Source: Bacillus niameyensis
Lineage (GTDB): Bacteria > Bacillota > Bacilli > Bacillales > Bacillaceae_C
Assembly: GCF_001375535.1 (NCBI RefSeq)
Contig: NZ_LN831197.1
Location: 3,042,383 to 3,106,382 of the forward strand
Direction: 5' to 3'
Length of the DNA stretch: 64,000 nt
The notes beneath the pieces were generated by a model that was not told the DNA's origin, did not search any database, and saw only the letters and a list, made by a program, of their open reading frames with translations. Numbering within the stretch: the stretch's first letter is position 1; every line of letters starts with the position of its first letter. The position numbers were made by a program, and so were the translations under genes. Shown here piece after piece: positions 43,885-52,293 of the stretch.

Positions 43885-45156
43885 ATGAAGAACCATGCAT
43901 TTGAATTGGCCAAAAAGGAATATGAACGCTGGGGAATTGATGTTGAAAATGTACTGGGTAAATTGCAATCTATTCCAATTTCAATTCATTGTTGGCAAGG
44001 GGATGATATTAGCGGTTTTGAAGTTAACAAGAGTGAATTGTCAGGCGGGATTGAAGTCACTGGTAATTATCCAGGAAAAGCGAGAACTCCTGAAGAGCTT
44101 CGTGCTGATCTTGAGAAGGCGCTCTCCCTCATTCCAGGGAAACATCGTATAAATCTGCATGCTATTTATGCTGAAACAGATGGGGACGCAGTTGATCGCG
44201 ATAAATTAGAGCCAAAGCATTTTCAAAAATGGGTAGACTGGGCGAAACAGCACCGAGTTGGACTTGATTTTAATCCTACTTTATTTTCTCATGAGAAATC
44301 AGCAGATGGGTTGACATTATCTCATCCTAACCGAGAAATTCGTCAATTTTGGATAGATCATTGTAAAGCTTGCAGAAAGATAGGCGAGTATTTTGGTAAG
44401 GAACTAGGAACACCATGTCTAACAAATGTTTGGATACCTGATGGATATAAAGATATACCAAGTGATCGTCTGACACCGCGGAAGCGCCTGAAGGAGGCCC
44501 TCGATGATATTTTCTCGGTGGAAATTGGTGGAAAATACAATCTTGATTCGGTGGAAAGTAAATTATTCGGGATTGGGTCTGAAGCATTTGTCGTTGGTTC
44601 TCATGAATTTTATTTACAGTACGCCCAAGCAAATAATAAAATTTGCTTATTGGATACTGGACACTATCATCCGACAGAAATGGTTTCCAATAAAATTTCG
44701 GCACTTGCTTTATTTAATGAGAAACTAGCCCTTCATGTTTCAAGGCCAGTTCGCTGGGACAGTGATCATGTTGTTACATTTGATGATGAATTAAAGGAAA
44801 TTGCCTTAGAAATTGTCAGGAATGATGCATTGGACAATGTTTTAATCGGTCTTGATTTTTTCGATGCGAGCATTAATCGTGTTGCAGCTTGGACGATTGG
44901 TACCCGTAATATGATTAAAGCTTTACTCTATGCTTTGCTAATGCCCCACCAGCAATTAAAAGAATGGCAGGAAAAAGGGGATTATACGAAAAGATTGGCT
45001 ATCATGGAAGAGTTTAAAACCTATCCATTTGGGGCGATATGGGATTATTATTGTGAACAAATGGGTGTACCGGTAAAAGAAAATTGGCTGACTGCCGTAG
45101 AAGAATATGAGAAGAAAATACTCCTAAAACGCGATGCTACATTTGTAAAAGTTTAA
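43885..45156 (+). CDS. rhaA: L-rhamnose isomerase
   Basis: The 423-residue enzyme converts L-rhamnose to L-rhamnulose. The family motifs [37 protein letters not shown] (metal ligands, about 255-270) and [12 protein letters not shown] are present, and length matches Bacillus RhaA. ATG 43885 follows CAGGAGGA. The order aldolase-kinase-isomerase differs from the B. subtilis operon, and the mutarotase gene rhaM and a regulator are not seen. Confidence 0.96.
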   Translation: MKNHAFELAKKEYERWGIDVENVLGKLQSIPISIHCWQGDDISGFEVNKSELSGGIEVTGNYPGKARTPEELRADLEKALSLIPGKHRINLHAIYAETDGDAVDRDKLEPKHFQKWVDWAKQHRVGLDFNPTLFSHEKSADGLTLSHPNREIRQFWIDHCKACRKIGEYFGKELGTPCLTNVWIPDGYKDIPSDRLTPRKRLKEALDDIFSVEIGGKYNLDSVESKLFGIGSEAFVVGSHEFYLQYAQANNKICLLDTGHYHPTEMVSNKISALALFNEKLALHVSRPVRWDSDHVVTFDDELKEIALEIVRNDALDNVLIGLDFFDASINRVAAWTIGTRNMIKALLYALLMPHQQLKEWQEKGDYTKRLAIMEEFKTYPFGAIWDYYCEQMGVPVKENWLTAVEEYEKKILLKRDATFVKV

Positions 45157-45228
45157 ATGGAGGCGTTTTCTACCATTTAATGATTGTGTATATAAGTGAT
45201 GAACGAGAAGAAGGGAGCTCTACTCTTT

Positions 45229-48099
45229 ATGGGGAATAATGATTGGAATGCACAATGGATTTGGGGCGGAGAGAAGGAATCACCCAGAAATGAATGGCGA
45301 TTGTTTCGTAAGTCTTTTGAAATGAGCGGTGAAGATTATGAGCAGGCACTATTTAAGATTACCGCTGACTCTAGATATCTTTTGTTTATAAACGGGCAAA
45401 AGGTGGGAAGAGGACCAGTTCGTTCTTGGCCCTTTGAACTCCGCTATGATACTTATGAAGTCGGACATTTGTTAAAGAAAGGAAAGCAAAACACGATTGC
45501 CATTTTGGTTCAGCATTATGGAGTATCGAATTTCTATTATATTCGGGGAAGAGGCGGGCTTCTTGCTCAATTAGACATCCAAAATGGGAAATCAACCTCC
45601 ATCTATACTGATTCTAGTTGGTTAACGACACCCCATCCTGGCTATGATCCTCGTTCGCCGCGAATGTCCTGTCAACAAGGTTTCGTAGAATCTATGGATG
45701 CTAGATTATTAGCTGGGGAATGGACGGATAGAGAATATGATGATAGCGATTGGTCGAAAGCGAAGGCAATTGGCGATATAGGGATGGAACCATGGACGAT
45801 GTTAAAGCCAAGGGATATCCCGTTTTTAACAGAAGAGCCCGTCTATCCGAAAAAAGTAGCGACCCTTGCTTATACAAAGTCATATGATTGGACTACAGCG
45901 TTGGATCTTCGGAATCATATGGTTCCTGACAGTGTCAATCATGCAAATCCTGTGAGTTATCTTGGGATGATTGCAACGGTGATGCAAATGGAAAATGCAA
46001 GCAAGGTGACATTAGGGTTTGTTCAGGAATTCGGGAATATTTTTATTGATGGAGAGCGTTATTCAAGGGATGATTTTACGGGGATTTCTCCTGAGCGCTA
46101 CCTGGAAGTATTTCTTGAAAAAGGCGATCATCTGATTGTATTGGATGTATCCGGGTGGAGTCATGGTGAGGCATTTGGGATGGGAATATCCTGTGATGCT
46201 TCTTTTACAATGAAATCACCATATGGGGATTCTTCTCCTTTTATTGCTATTGGTCCATTTGATGCAAAAGTGCACATTGATCATCAACCCGAAAGAGATC
46301 TTGATCATCAACATTCTATTTATAATAAGCTGCGGGAAAATGGAATTAAGAATGTAGCTGAGTTACAGAATTATCAGCAATGGATTCAACCCATTTCCTT
46401 AGATTTGGTTAGTGAAGAAGATCCATTTAGTTTGTCAGTATGGAAGAAGGAGTCTCATCCAATTCCGATACCACATTCCTTGCAAGGGGCGATTATCGCT
46501 CATGCGGATGCTGGCGAAGTACCAATGAAGGAAGGGTATGATACGGAATGGATCATTGATTTTGGGAAAGAATGGTCCGGATTTCTTGAATTCGATATCG
46601 ACGCTTCTGAAGGAACAATCATCGATTTTTATGGATTTGAATATATGAAAGATGATTATATCCAGCATACGTTTCGACTAAATAATACATTACGATATGT
46701 CACAAGCAATGGAAGGCAATTTTATAACTCCCCTGTACGTCGAGGACTAAGGTATGTGATGGTGACGATACGTCATGCAACAAGACCGGTGAAATTTTAC
46801 TCGATTAAAATGTTGCAAAGCAATTACCCTATTGCGGAGATCGGCAATTTCCATAGTTCAGATGCGAAGCTCAATGATATTTGGGAAATAAGTAAACATA
46901 CAACAAGACTCTGTTTAGAAGATACATTTGTTGATTGCCCGGCTTATGAACAAGTATTCTGGGTCGGGGATAGTCGGAATGAGGCATTGATCCATAATTA
47001 TTTGTTTGGAGATTCAAAGATTGTCGAGCGTTGCTTGAAACTTGTCCCACCATCCAATGTCCAGACGCCATTATATGTGAATCAGGTTCCTAGCGGTTGG
47101 AACAGTGTGATTCCAAATTGGACATTTTTCTGGGTAATTGCTTGTTACGAGCATTATCAACAGACGGGGGATCAAGATTTTCTGCAAGAAATGCGGCCAC
47201 ATATTAAACATACAATTGATCATTATCTTCAACACATAAATAGTAAAGGGCTATTTGAGATAAAGGCTTGGAATCTATTAGATTGGGCATCTATTGAGCA
47301 GCCTAATGATGGTGTTGTGAGTCACCAAAACTTCTTTTTTATGCAAATTTTACGACTAAATGCAAAGATTGCTATGATGACTGGCCATGAGGATGAAAGT
47401 GATCATTATTTGCAAAAGGCTCAGCAGTTAGAAACAGCTATTAATACACATTTATGGAGCGAACATAAGCAAGCTTATCATGATTGTATTTATACTGATG
47501 GGCAGAAATCTAAAGGGTTTAGTATGCAAACACAAGTAGTTGCGTACTTGACGGATGGGGCGAAAGGAAGTAGAAAAGGTCGGTTGGTGGAGATGATACA
47601 CAACCCTCCTGAGGATTTTGTGAAAATTGGTAGTCCGTTTATGTCATTCTTTCTTTATGAAGTATTGGAGAAACTAGAGGAATACGATCAATTGGTAGAT
47701 GATATACGGATGAATTATGGTCAAATGATTGATCATGGAGCAACGACTTGTTGGGAAATGTATCCTGATTCCCCAATTAACCGAGCTAATCCTAACATGT
47801 TAACCCGGAGTCATTGCCATGCTTGGTCTGCAGCTCCCGCTTACTTTTTCGGTAGAGTTTTATTAGGTGTAAAAGCTGTTGATCCGGGTTGGAAGAAGGT
47901 AATCGTTCAACCTCAGCCATGCGGGATAGAATGGGCAAGCGGCTCTGTGCCAGTTCCAGATGCAGGTCAAATTGATGTTGCATGGCATGTTAGCGATTCA
48001 AATGAAATGGTAATCAAGGTAACACATCCTGTTACAATAGAAGTTGATGTTGAATTCCCTGAAGGGTATAACGGAGAGATACAACGAGTCTTTATATAG
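45229..48099 (+). CDS. GH78 alpha-L-rhamnosidase
   Basis: The 956-residue enzyme releases L-rhamnose from rhamnosides. It has N-terminal beta-sandwich domains (NAQWIWGG at the start), an (alpha/alpha)6 catalytic domain with DCPAYEQVFWVGD near residues 568-580 (general acid Glu) and a C-terminal sandwich. No signal peptide is seen, so it likely acts on imported rhamnosides. ATG 45229 follows AAGGGAG; in-frame GTG 45196 and ATG 45199 would add an N-terminal stretch not matching the family. It feeds the three rha genes upstream. Confidence 0.92.
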   Translation: MGNNDWNAQWIWGGEKESPRNEWRLFRKSFEMSGEDYEQALFKITADSRYLLFINGQKVGRGPVRSWPFELRYDTYEVGHLLKKGKQNTIAILVQHYGVSNFYYIRGRGGLLAQLDIQNGKSTSIYTDSSWLTTPHPGYDPRSPRMSCQQGFVESMDARLLAGEWTDREYDDSDWSKAKAIGDIGMEPWTMLKPRDIPFLTEEPVYPKKVATLAYTKSYDWTTALDLRNHMVPDSVNHANPVSYLGMIATVMQMENASKVTLGFVQEFGNIFIDGERYSRDDFTGISPERYLEVFLEKGDHLIVLDVSGWSHGEAFGMGISCDASFTMKSPYGDSSPFIAIGPFDAKVHIDHQPERDLDHQHSIYNKLRENGIKNVAELQNYQQWIQPISLDLVSEEDPFSLSVWKKESHPIPIPHSLQGAIIAHADAGEVPMKEGYDTEWIIDFGKEWSGFLEFDIDASEGTIIDFYGFEYMKDDYIQHTFRLNNTLRYVTSNGRQFYNSPVRRGLRYVMVTIRHATRPVKFYSIKMLQSNYPIAEIGNFHSSDAKLNDIWEISKHTTRLCLEDTFVDCPAYEQVFWVGDSRNEALIHNYLFGDSKIVERCLKLVPPSNVQTPLYVNQVPSGWNSVIPNWTFFWVIACYEHYQQTGDQDFLQEMRPHIKHTIDHYLQHINSKGLFEIKAWNLLDWASIEQPNDGVVSHQNFFFMQILRLNAKIAMMTGHEDESDHYLQKAQQLETAINTHLWSEHKQAYHDCIYTDGQKSKGFSMQTQVVAYLTDGAKGSRKGRLVEMIHNPPEDFVKIGSPFMSFFLYEVLEKLEEYDQLVDDIRMNYGQMIDHGATTCWEMYPDSPINRANPNMLTRSHCHAWSAAPAYFFGRVLLGVKAVDPGWKKVIVQPQPCGIEWASGSVPVPDAGQIDVAWHVSDSNEMVIKVTHPVTIEVDVEFPEGYNGEIQRVFI

Positions 48100-48115
48100 T
48101 CTTAAAATTATATAA

Positions 48116-48158
48116 AAAAACGGAGAACGGCAGGCAAGCAGCTGTCGTTCTCGTTTTA
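48116..48158. terminator. Terminator after the rhamnosidase
   Basis: GGAGAACGGCAG pairs with CTGTCGTTCTC (one G-T pair), flanked by AAAAAAA on the left and TTTT on the right, so it can serve both converging transcripts. Confidence 0.82.
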
Positions 48159-48168
48159 CTCAAATTAA

Positions 48169-48594
48169 TCAGTTCTCTTGCTCATGGCCACTTTTCTTAA
48201 TAAGTGATATTTGTCCAGAATGGATACCCGCATGATACATAAGCCTTCCCACTGCTTCTAATGGGGTCGATGCTCCTAGCGGGGAGTTTATACTCTTTTG
48301 CCAGTCATTCTCAGGAAGCTGCTCCATGGCTTTTAGGAAATGTTCATTAGAGGCTTTTAGCAATCTCGTATATTCTTCAATGCCTTCGGTAGGTCTTGTT
48401 AATTCTCCCGGTGATTTTTTTCCGAAAAACCATTCAGCAAACATATACTCAACTTCTGCAGTATGATAAAGTAAGTCCCCAATCGTTGTTTTACTTATTT
48501 GCAGGTTTAAACTTTCCTCAGGTAAGCCTTCAACCGTCTTTTGGAATCGCTCTCTTAAGGCGCTCCAGACAGGTAACAAAGTATGGTAAGTCAT
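48169..48594 (-). CDS. DinB-family protein
   Basis: The 141-residue four-helix-bundle protein has the three-histidine metal site: LLYHTAEVEY near residue 43, and YHAGIHSGQI near 120-129. DinB/YfiT-like proteins include thiol-dependent metalloenzymes; a specific role is not assigned. ATG 48594 follows AATGGAGGATA. It lies 15 bp after the HugZ-like gene and probably shares its transcript. Confidence 0.85.
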   Translation of the reverse strand: MTYHTLLPVWSALRERFQKTVEGLPEESLNLQISKTTIGDLLYHTAEVEYMFAEWFFGKKSPGELTRPTEGIEEYTRLLKASNEHFLKAMEQLPENDWQKSINSPLGASTPLEAVGRLMYHAGIHSGQISLIKKSGHEQEN

Positions 48595-48609
48595 TGCTAT
48601 CCTCCATTA

Positions 48610-49125
48610 TTATGCTTTTCTAACAGCATCTTTTTCTTTATCGATGACAACATGAGTGAATGTACTTCCATCTAAATCTACGTCAAAGGCAAGTCCAAAT
48701 CCAACGACATAACGACCTTGTAAAGGTGTTAATTCAAATAAGGAGAAATCGAGTCCACGAAGCATCTCAACCATCTTTTCACCGCAAGTTTCATTAAACA
48801 ATGTAAAAATATCTTCATGTCCATCATTACCAATGTTTTTCGGAATACAACTCCAACGAGCTCGTTCTGTTGCAAATTTATTATTTGTAGTTGCTTCATC
48901 TGCTATGATGAGGGCATCTGCAAATTTACTGTTTTCCAAAAGGCGATAGTGGTCTGCGACACGGCTAATATATACATAGAGTTTTCCGTCCTTTTCTACA
49001 AACGGGGCACAGCTGCTAAAGGGCTTACCTTCATCATCGAGCATGCTTAAAATGAGAGTATTACGACCCTTTTTGAACTGCCTATATTTATCTCTATGTT
49101 TCTCTAAATCAATTGTTTTTTTCAT
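48610..49125 (-). CDS. HugZ-family heme utilisation protein
   Basis: A 171-residue FMN-binding split-barrel protein (pyridoxamine-phosphate-oxidase fold). The segment KGRNTLILSMLDDEGKPFSS and the C-terminal GRYVVGFGLAFDVD fit HugZ/HutZ proteins, some of which bind and degrade heme. ATG 49125 follows GGGAGTG; an in-frame start at 49134 is less likely. It is next to an iron-siderophore importer, which supports an iron-release role. Ordinary flavin reductase activity is the alternative. Confidence 0.82.
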   Translation of the reverse strand: MKKTIDLEKHRDKYRQFKKGRNTLILSMLDDEGKPFSSCAPFVEKDGKLYVYISRVADHYRLLENSKFADALIIADEATTNNKFATERARWSCIPKNIGNDGHEDIFTLFNETCGEKMVEMLRGLDFSLFELTPLQGRYVVGFGLAFDVDLDGSTFTHVVIDKEKDAVRKA

Positions 49126-49159
49126 TCTACACACTCCCAGGTTATATGATTGATAGCTT

Positions 49160-49939
49160 TTATTTCGCTGTACTTAACAGATGGATTCTTGGCCCTTTTT
49201 CTAACGGAATATATTGGACTTCAGCGTTCATTTGATAAACATCTTTTATCATTGCCCTTGTCATGACCAATTCGGGTGTACCATGCATGACTTTCTCCCC
49301 CGATTGTACAACGACAACCTGATCACTGTAGCGAGACGCCTGATTAAGGTCGTGTAAGACCATCACGATAGTCATGCCCATTTCCTGATTTAATTCCCGA
49401 ACAAGTTCTAAAACTTCATGTTGATGAGAAATATCTAGATAAGTTGTTGGCTCATCCAACAATAGAATTTTGGGACGCTGAGCAAGTGCCATAGCGATCC
49501 AGGCACGCTGGGATTCACCCCCTGATAATGATTTGACTAATCGATCTTTATAATTTGATAAATGTGTCTTTTCAAGTGCCCAATGTACGATGTCCATATC
49601 GTCGTTATTTAATTTTTCAAGCCATTTTTTATGTGGGTATCTTCCAAAGGAGACAAGATCGATGACATTCATATCACTTGGCGTTTGATTTTTTTGACTT
49701 AACATACACATTGTTCGGGCCAATTGTTTAGACTTTATCGATCTCAACTCTATCCCTTCAAGCTTAACGCTTCCCATATGGTAGGGGATAAACTTCGAAA
49801 TGGCTTTTAATAATGTCGATTTTCCTGACCCATTAGGTCCAATAATAGATACGATTTCACCCTTTTGAACAGAGAATGAAAAGTTGCGAATAATATCATT
49901 TTTTTCATACCTAATCGAAATGGAATCAACCGTAATCAT
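49160..49939 (-). CDS. Iron-siderophore ABC importer, ATPase (FecE/FhuC type)
   Basis: The 259-residue ATPase has Walker A GPNGSGKSTLLKA near residue 35, Q-loop, signature LSGGESQRAWIAMALAQ and Walker B ILLLDEPTTYLD, with the D-loop/H-loop VLHDLNQA. It drives the FecCD-type permease encoded 1 bp upstream. The ATG at 49939 lies 11 bases after AAGGAG; a GTG at 49951 is adjacent to that site and rejected. One permease gene only, so the permease is a homodimer. Confidence 0.92.
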   Translation of the reverse strand: MITVDSISIRYEKNDIIRNFSFSVQKGEIVSIIGPNGSGKSTLLKAISKFIPYHMGSVKLEGIELRSIKSKQLARTMCMLSQKNQTPSDMNVIDLVSFGRYPHKKWLEKLNNDDMDIVHWALEKTHLSNYKDRLVKSLSGGESQRAWIAMALAQRPKILLLDEPTTYLDISHQHEVLELVRELNQEMGMTIVMVLHDLNQASRYSDQVVVVQSGEKVMHGTPELVMTRAMIKDVYQMNAEVQYIPLEKGPRIHLLSTAK

Positions 49940-49940
49940 A

Positions 49941-50930
49941 TTAAAATACACTCCTTCTCATCAGGTAGAGAAAATACGGTGCCCCAATAACAGACATTAG
50001 GATTCCAGCTGGAATTTCCAATGGAGAGAATAATGTTCGTCCCCCCGTATCCGCTACAAGCAGGATTAAGGCACCGAGCGCCATGCTCATTGGTAATAAA
50101 TATTTATAATTTGACCCAACTAATAATCTAGCAATATGGGGAACTACTAAGCCGACAAATCCAATCATACCAATAGCTGCGACAGAAATAGCTGTTAAAA
50201 AGACAGCTAATAAAGATAAGAGAATGCGAATTCGACTTACATTTTCACCAAGGTTTGCTGCGACTTGATCGCCCATACGAATAACATTTGCTTTCCGTAT
50301 CGCAAATATGAGTAAAAACCAGCCAATAATTGCGTACGGTAAAACCATAAAAAGTGAATTATTTCCTTTAGCAGCCAAACTTCCATTTAACCATTGGAGA
50401 GCGGAGGGAAGGCGGTCACTATACAGGATCGATAAGTAACCAATTCCCCCGCCGCAAAGGGCATTGACCGCAACACCAGATAAAATAATCGTAATCGGGG
50501 ATATTCCATTCTTCTTCCAAGCAAGCAGATAGACAATTGTAGCGGCTATAAGACCTCCTAAAAAGGCGGCAAGTGGGATGAATTCCGTATATTCGGGTGC
50601 GACGAGAAAGATGATTAGCACACAGACGGCTGCTCCACTTGTTACTCCTGTCAATCCAGGGTCTGCTAATGGATTCCCCATCACGGCTTGCAACAATGCA
50701 CCTGAAACAGCAATATTTGCACCAATAATCATCGCTAATAGGACGCGAGGAAGGCGGATATCCAATATAATCGTATCATTCACAGAAGTGGAGGATGAGC
50801 CGAAAAGTGTTTGGAATATCTCCGGAATCGGGATTTTCACACTGCCTAAACCAATTGCTATAATGGCTGCTGTAAAAGCTAATAAAAATGTCAAAATGAT
50901 GATTGTTCCATTTCGTGATTTAACTGTCAT
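49941..50930 (-). CDS. Iron-siderophore ABC importer, permease (FecCD family)
   Basis: The 329-residue permease has about ten membrane helices and the FecCD signatures RLPRVLLAMIIGANIAVSGA, GNPLADPGLTGVTSGA and GFVGLVVPHIARLLVG. It moves iron-chelate across the membrane. ATG 50930 follows GAGGGTCTATAG. It is separated from the binding-protein gene by a strong hairpin without a T run. Confidence 0.92.
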   Translation of the reverse strand: MTVKSRNGTIIILTFLLAFTAAIIAIGLGSVKIPIPEIFQTLFGSSSTSVNDTIILDIRLPRVLLAMIIGANIAVSGALLQAVMGNPLADPGLTGVTSGAAVCVLIIFLVAPEYTEFIPLAAFLGGLIAATIVYLLAWKKNGISPITIILSGVAVNALCGGGIGYLSILYSDRLPSALQWLNGSLAAKGNNSLFMVLPYAIIGWFLLIFAIRKANVIRMGDQVAANLGENVSRIRILLSLLAVFLTAISVAAIGMIGFVGLVVPHIARLLVGSNYKYLLPMSMALGALILLVADTGGRTLFSPLEIPAGILMSVIGAPYFLYLMRRSVF

Positions 50931-50976
50931 CTATAGACCCTCATTCATGAATGCTATTTTCAGAGATTGTCAGATG

Positions 50977-51016
50977 TTTGAATAGATACAATCAGCGCCG
51001 ATTGTATCTACTCAAA
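50977..51016 (-). promoter_or_regulatory. Intercistronic hairpin between binding protein and permease
   Basis: TTTGAATAGATACAATC pairs with GATTGTATCTACTCAAA over 17 bp with one G-T pair. No T run follows on the minus strand. This resembles hairpins that protect the upstream mRNA of a binding-protein gene and reduce permease expression. Confidence 0.7.
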
Positions 51017-51021
51017 CTATA

Positions 51022-52023
51022 TTAGTAAAGGTAGTCAGCTATTCGTGTCATAGCTTCCTCCACATTCATAATAGAAGTAACACCGAATATGTCATGTTCT
51101 AGAATATGGATCTGCTCATTTTTATAAGCGGAGAGCTTAGTCCAAATATCGTTGCTTTCCACTTCCTTTTTGAACATATCCTCTGATGCCCCATGATCCC
51201 CAGAAGCTAGTACGAAAATGATGTCGGGATCTGCAACGGCCACATCCTCCATATTGATTGGAGAATACGTATCTTCCACTTTCAGTACAGAAGTAGCTAT
51301 ATTATCCGCGCCTGCCCTTTTCACAATACTACCTAAATATGAATTTTCACTCATTACCATAAATGAATCAGAAGTTCCGATAATAAGCATGACTCTCGGT
51401 AATTCCTGGCCTTCAGCTTTTGTAACTAATTCGTTTTCCTCATCCAAAATTTTACTTAATACTGAGTTCATTTCCTCTGTTTTATTAAAATATGTTCCTA
51501 GAACCTTGAAGCTAAGTTTTAAGTCCTCAAGAGAATCGGTTTTTAAGTAGGCCGTTTCTAACTCAATGCCTTCTAAACTTTTTTCTAGTGAACTTTGTAA
51601 AGATTTTGCACCAATCAGGAGATCTGGTTGGAGACTTGTCACTACTTCTAAATCGGGTTGCATAGGTGAACCAATTCGATCAATTTCATCAAATTCACTT
51701 GGTATTGGATTTGTAGATGTAGGGACACCTACTGGAGTAATATCGAGTAAATATAACATTTCCGTTATCGGGACGGATGTTGTAATAATCCGTTCTGGTA
51801 TCTCAGTAGGAAATGGTGTTAATGCTTCCTTATAGGCTGATTCATCTACCCCATCATTTTCTAACGTATATGTTTTATCTGGCTCTTTAGTCTCCTTAGA
51901 ACTTGTATCATCTGTTTTGTTCACTTCAGGCTCTTTCCTCTGTTCTGCTTCTGATGGGCTTGATGAGCATGCAGATAGTAATGCTAAAGCAACAAGGCAA
52001 AAAATATATAAGCCTTTTTTCAA
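51022..52023 (-). CDS. Iron-siderophore ABC importer, binding lipoprotein
   Basis: The 333-residue lipoprotein has a signal peptide ending LALLSAC (Cys near residue 19), an acidic/Ser linker and a type III (FhuD/FepB-like) binding domain with PERIITTSVPITEMLYLLDI near 75-94. It captures the ferric siderophore. The gene is led by a consensus promoter with a perfect Fur dyad just downstream. Ligand type is not readable. The ATG at 52023 follows GGGGGGAA. Confidence 0.92.
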   Translation of the reverse strand: MKKGLYIFCLVALALLSACSSSPSEAEQRKEPEVNKTDDTSSKETKEPDKTYTLENDGVDESAYKEALTPFPTEIPERIITTSVPITEMLYLLDITPVGVPTSTNPIPSEFDEIDRIGSPMQPDLEVVTSLQPDLLIGAKSLQSSLEKSLEGIELETAYLKTDSLEDLKLSFKVLGTYFNKTEEMNSVLSKILDEENELVTKAEGQELPRVMLIIGTSDSFMVMSENSYLGSIVKRAGADNIATSVLKVEDTYSPINMEDVAVADPDIIFVLASGDHGASEDMFKKEVESNDIWTKLSAYKNEQIHILEHDIFGVTSIMNVEEAMTRIADYLY

Positions 52024-52060
52024 AAAGATTCCCCCCTGTATAAAAGTGATTTTTATTTTG

Positions 52061-52097
52061 TGATAATGATATTAATTGAGAATGAATATCATTATCA
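52061..52097 (-). promoter_or_regulatory. Fur box of the iron-import operon
   Basis: TGATAATGATATT (52061-52073) and AATATCATTATCA (52085-52097) are exact inverted repeats with an 11 bp spacer, containing overlapping 7-1-7 Fur boxes (TGATAAT-N-ATTATCA type). The dyad covers the predicted transcription start, so iron-loaded Fur would block transcription. Confidence 0.9.
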
Positions 52098-52100
52098 GTA

Positions 52101-52129
52101 ATAATAGTTGGGAATATTATCCATGTCAA
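52101..52129 (-). promoter_or_regulatory. Sigma-A promoter of the iron-import operon
   Basis: On the minus strand TTGACA (52129-52124), 17 bp, TATTAT (52106-52101). It matches consensus in all but one base and directly precedes the Fur dyad. Confidence 0.88.
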
Positions 52130-52246
52130 CCCCTTTGTTAAAATATTTTTACTACTCTACTAGCTAAATAAGAAAATGATCATGCAGAAAGGACGGAGAA
52201 TAGTTAAACGATGAGGGGGTAAATATATGAGGTTGTACTTTATGTT

Positions 52247-52282
52247 AAATATAAAAAATCACCCCTCAAACATTTGAGTGAT
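52247..52282 (-). terminator. Terminator of the secreted phosphoesterase gene
   Basis: On the minus strand ATCA-CTCAAA pairs with TTTGAG-TGAT, followed by TTTTTTATATTT. It lies 12 bp after the stop. Confidence 0.8.
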
Positions 52283-52293
52283 GATCGTTTCCT

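Noticed and set aside
45157-45195. cre (CcpA) site between rhaA and the rhamnosidase
   Set aside because: TGGAGGCGTTTTCTA has two mismatches in the conserved positions of the cre consensus; too weak to call.
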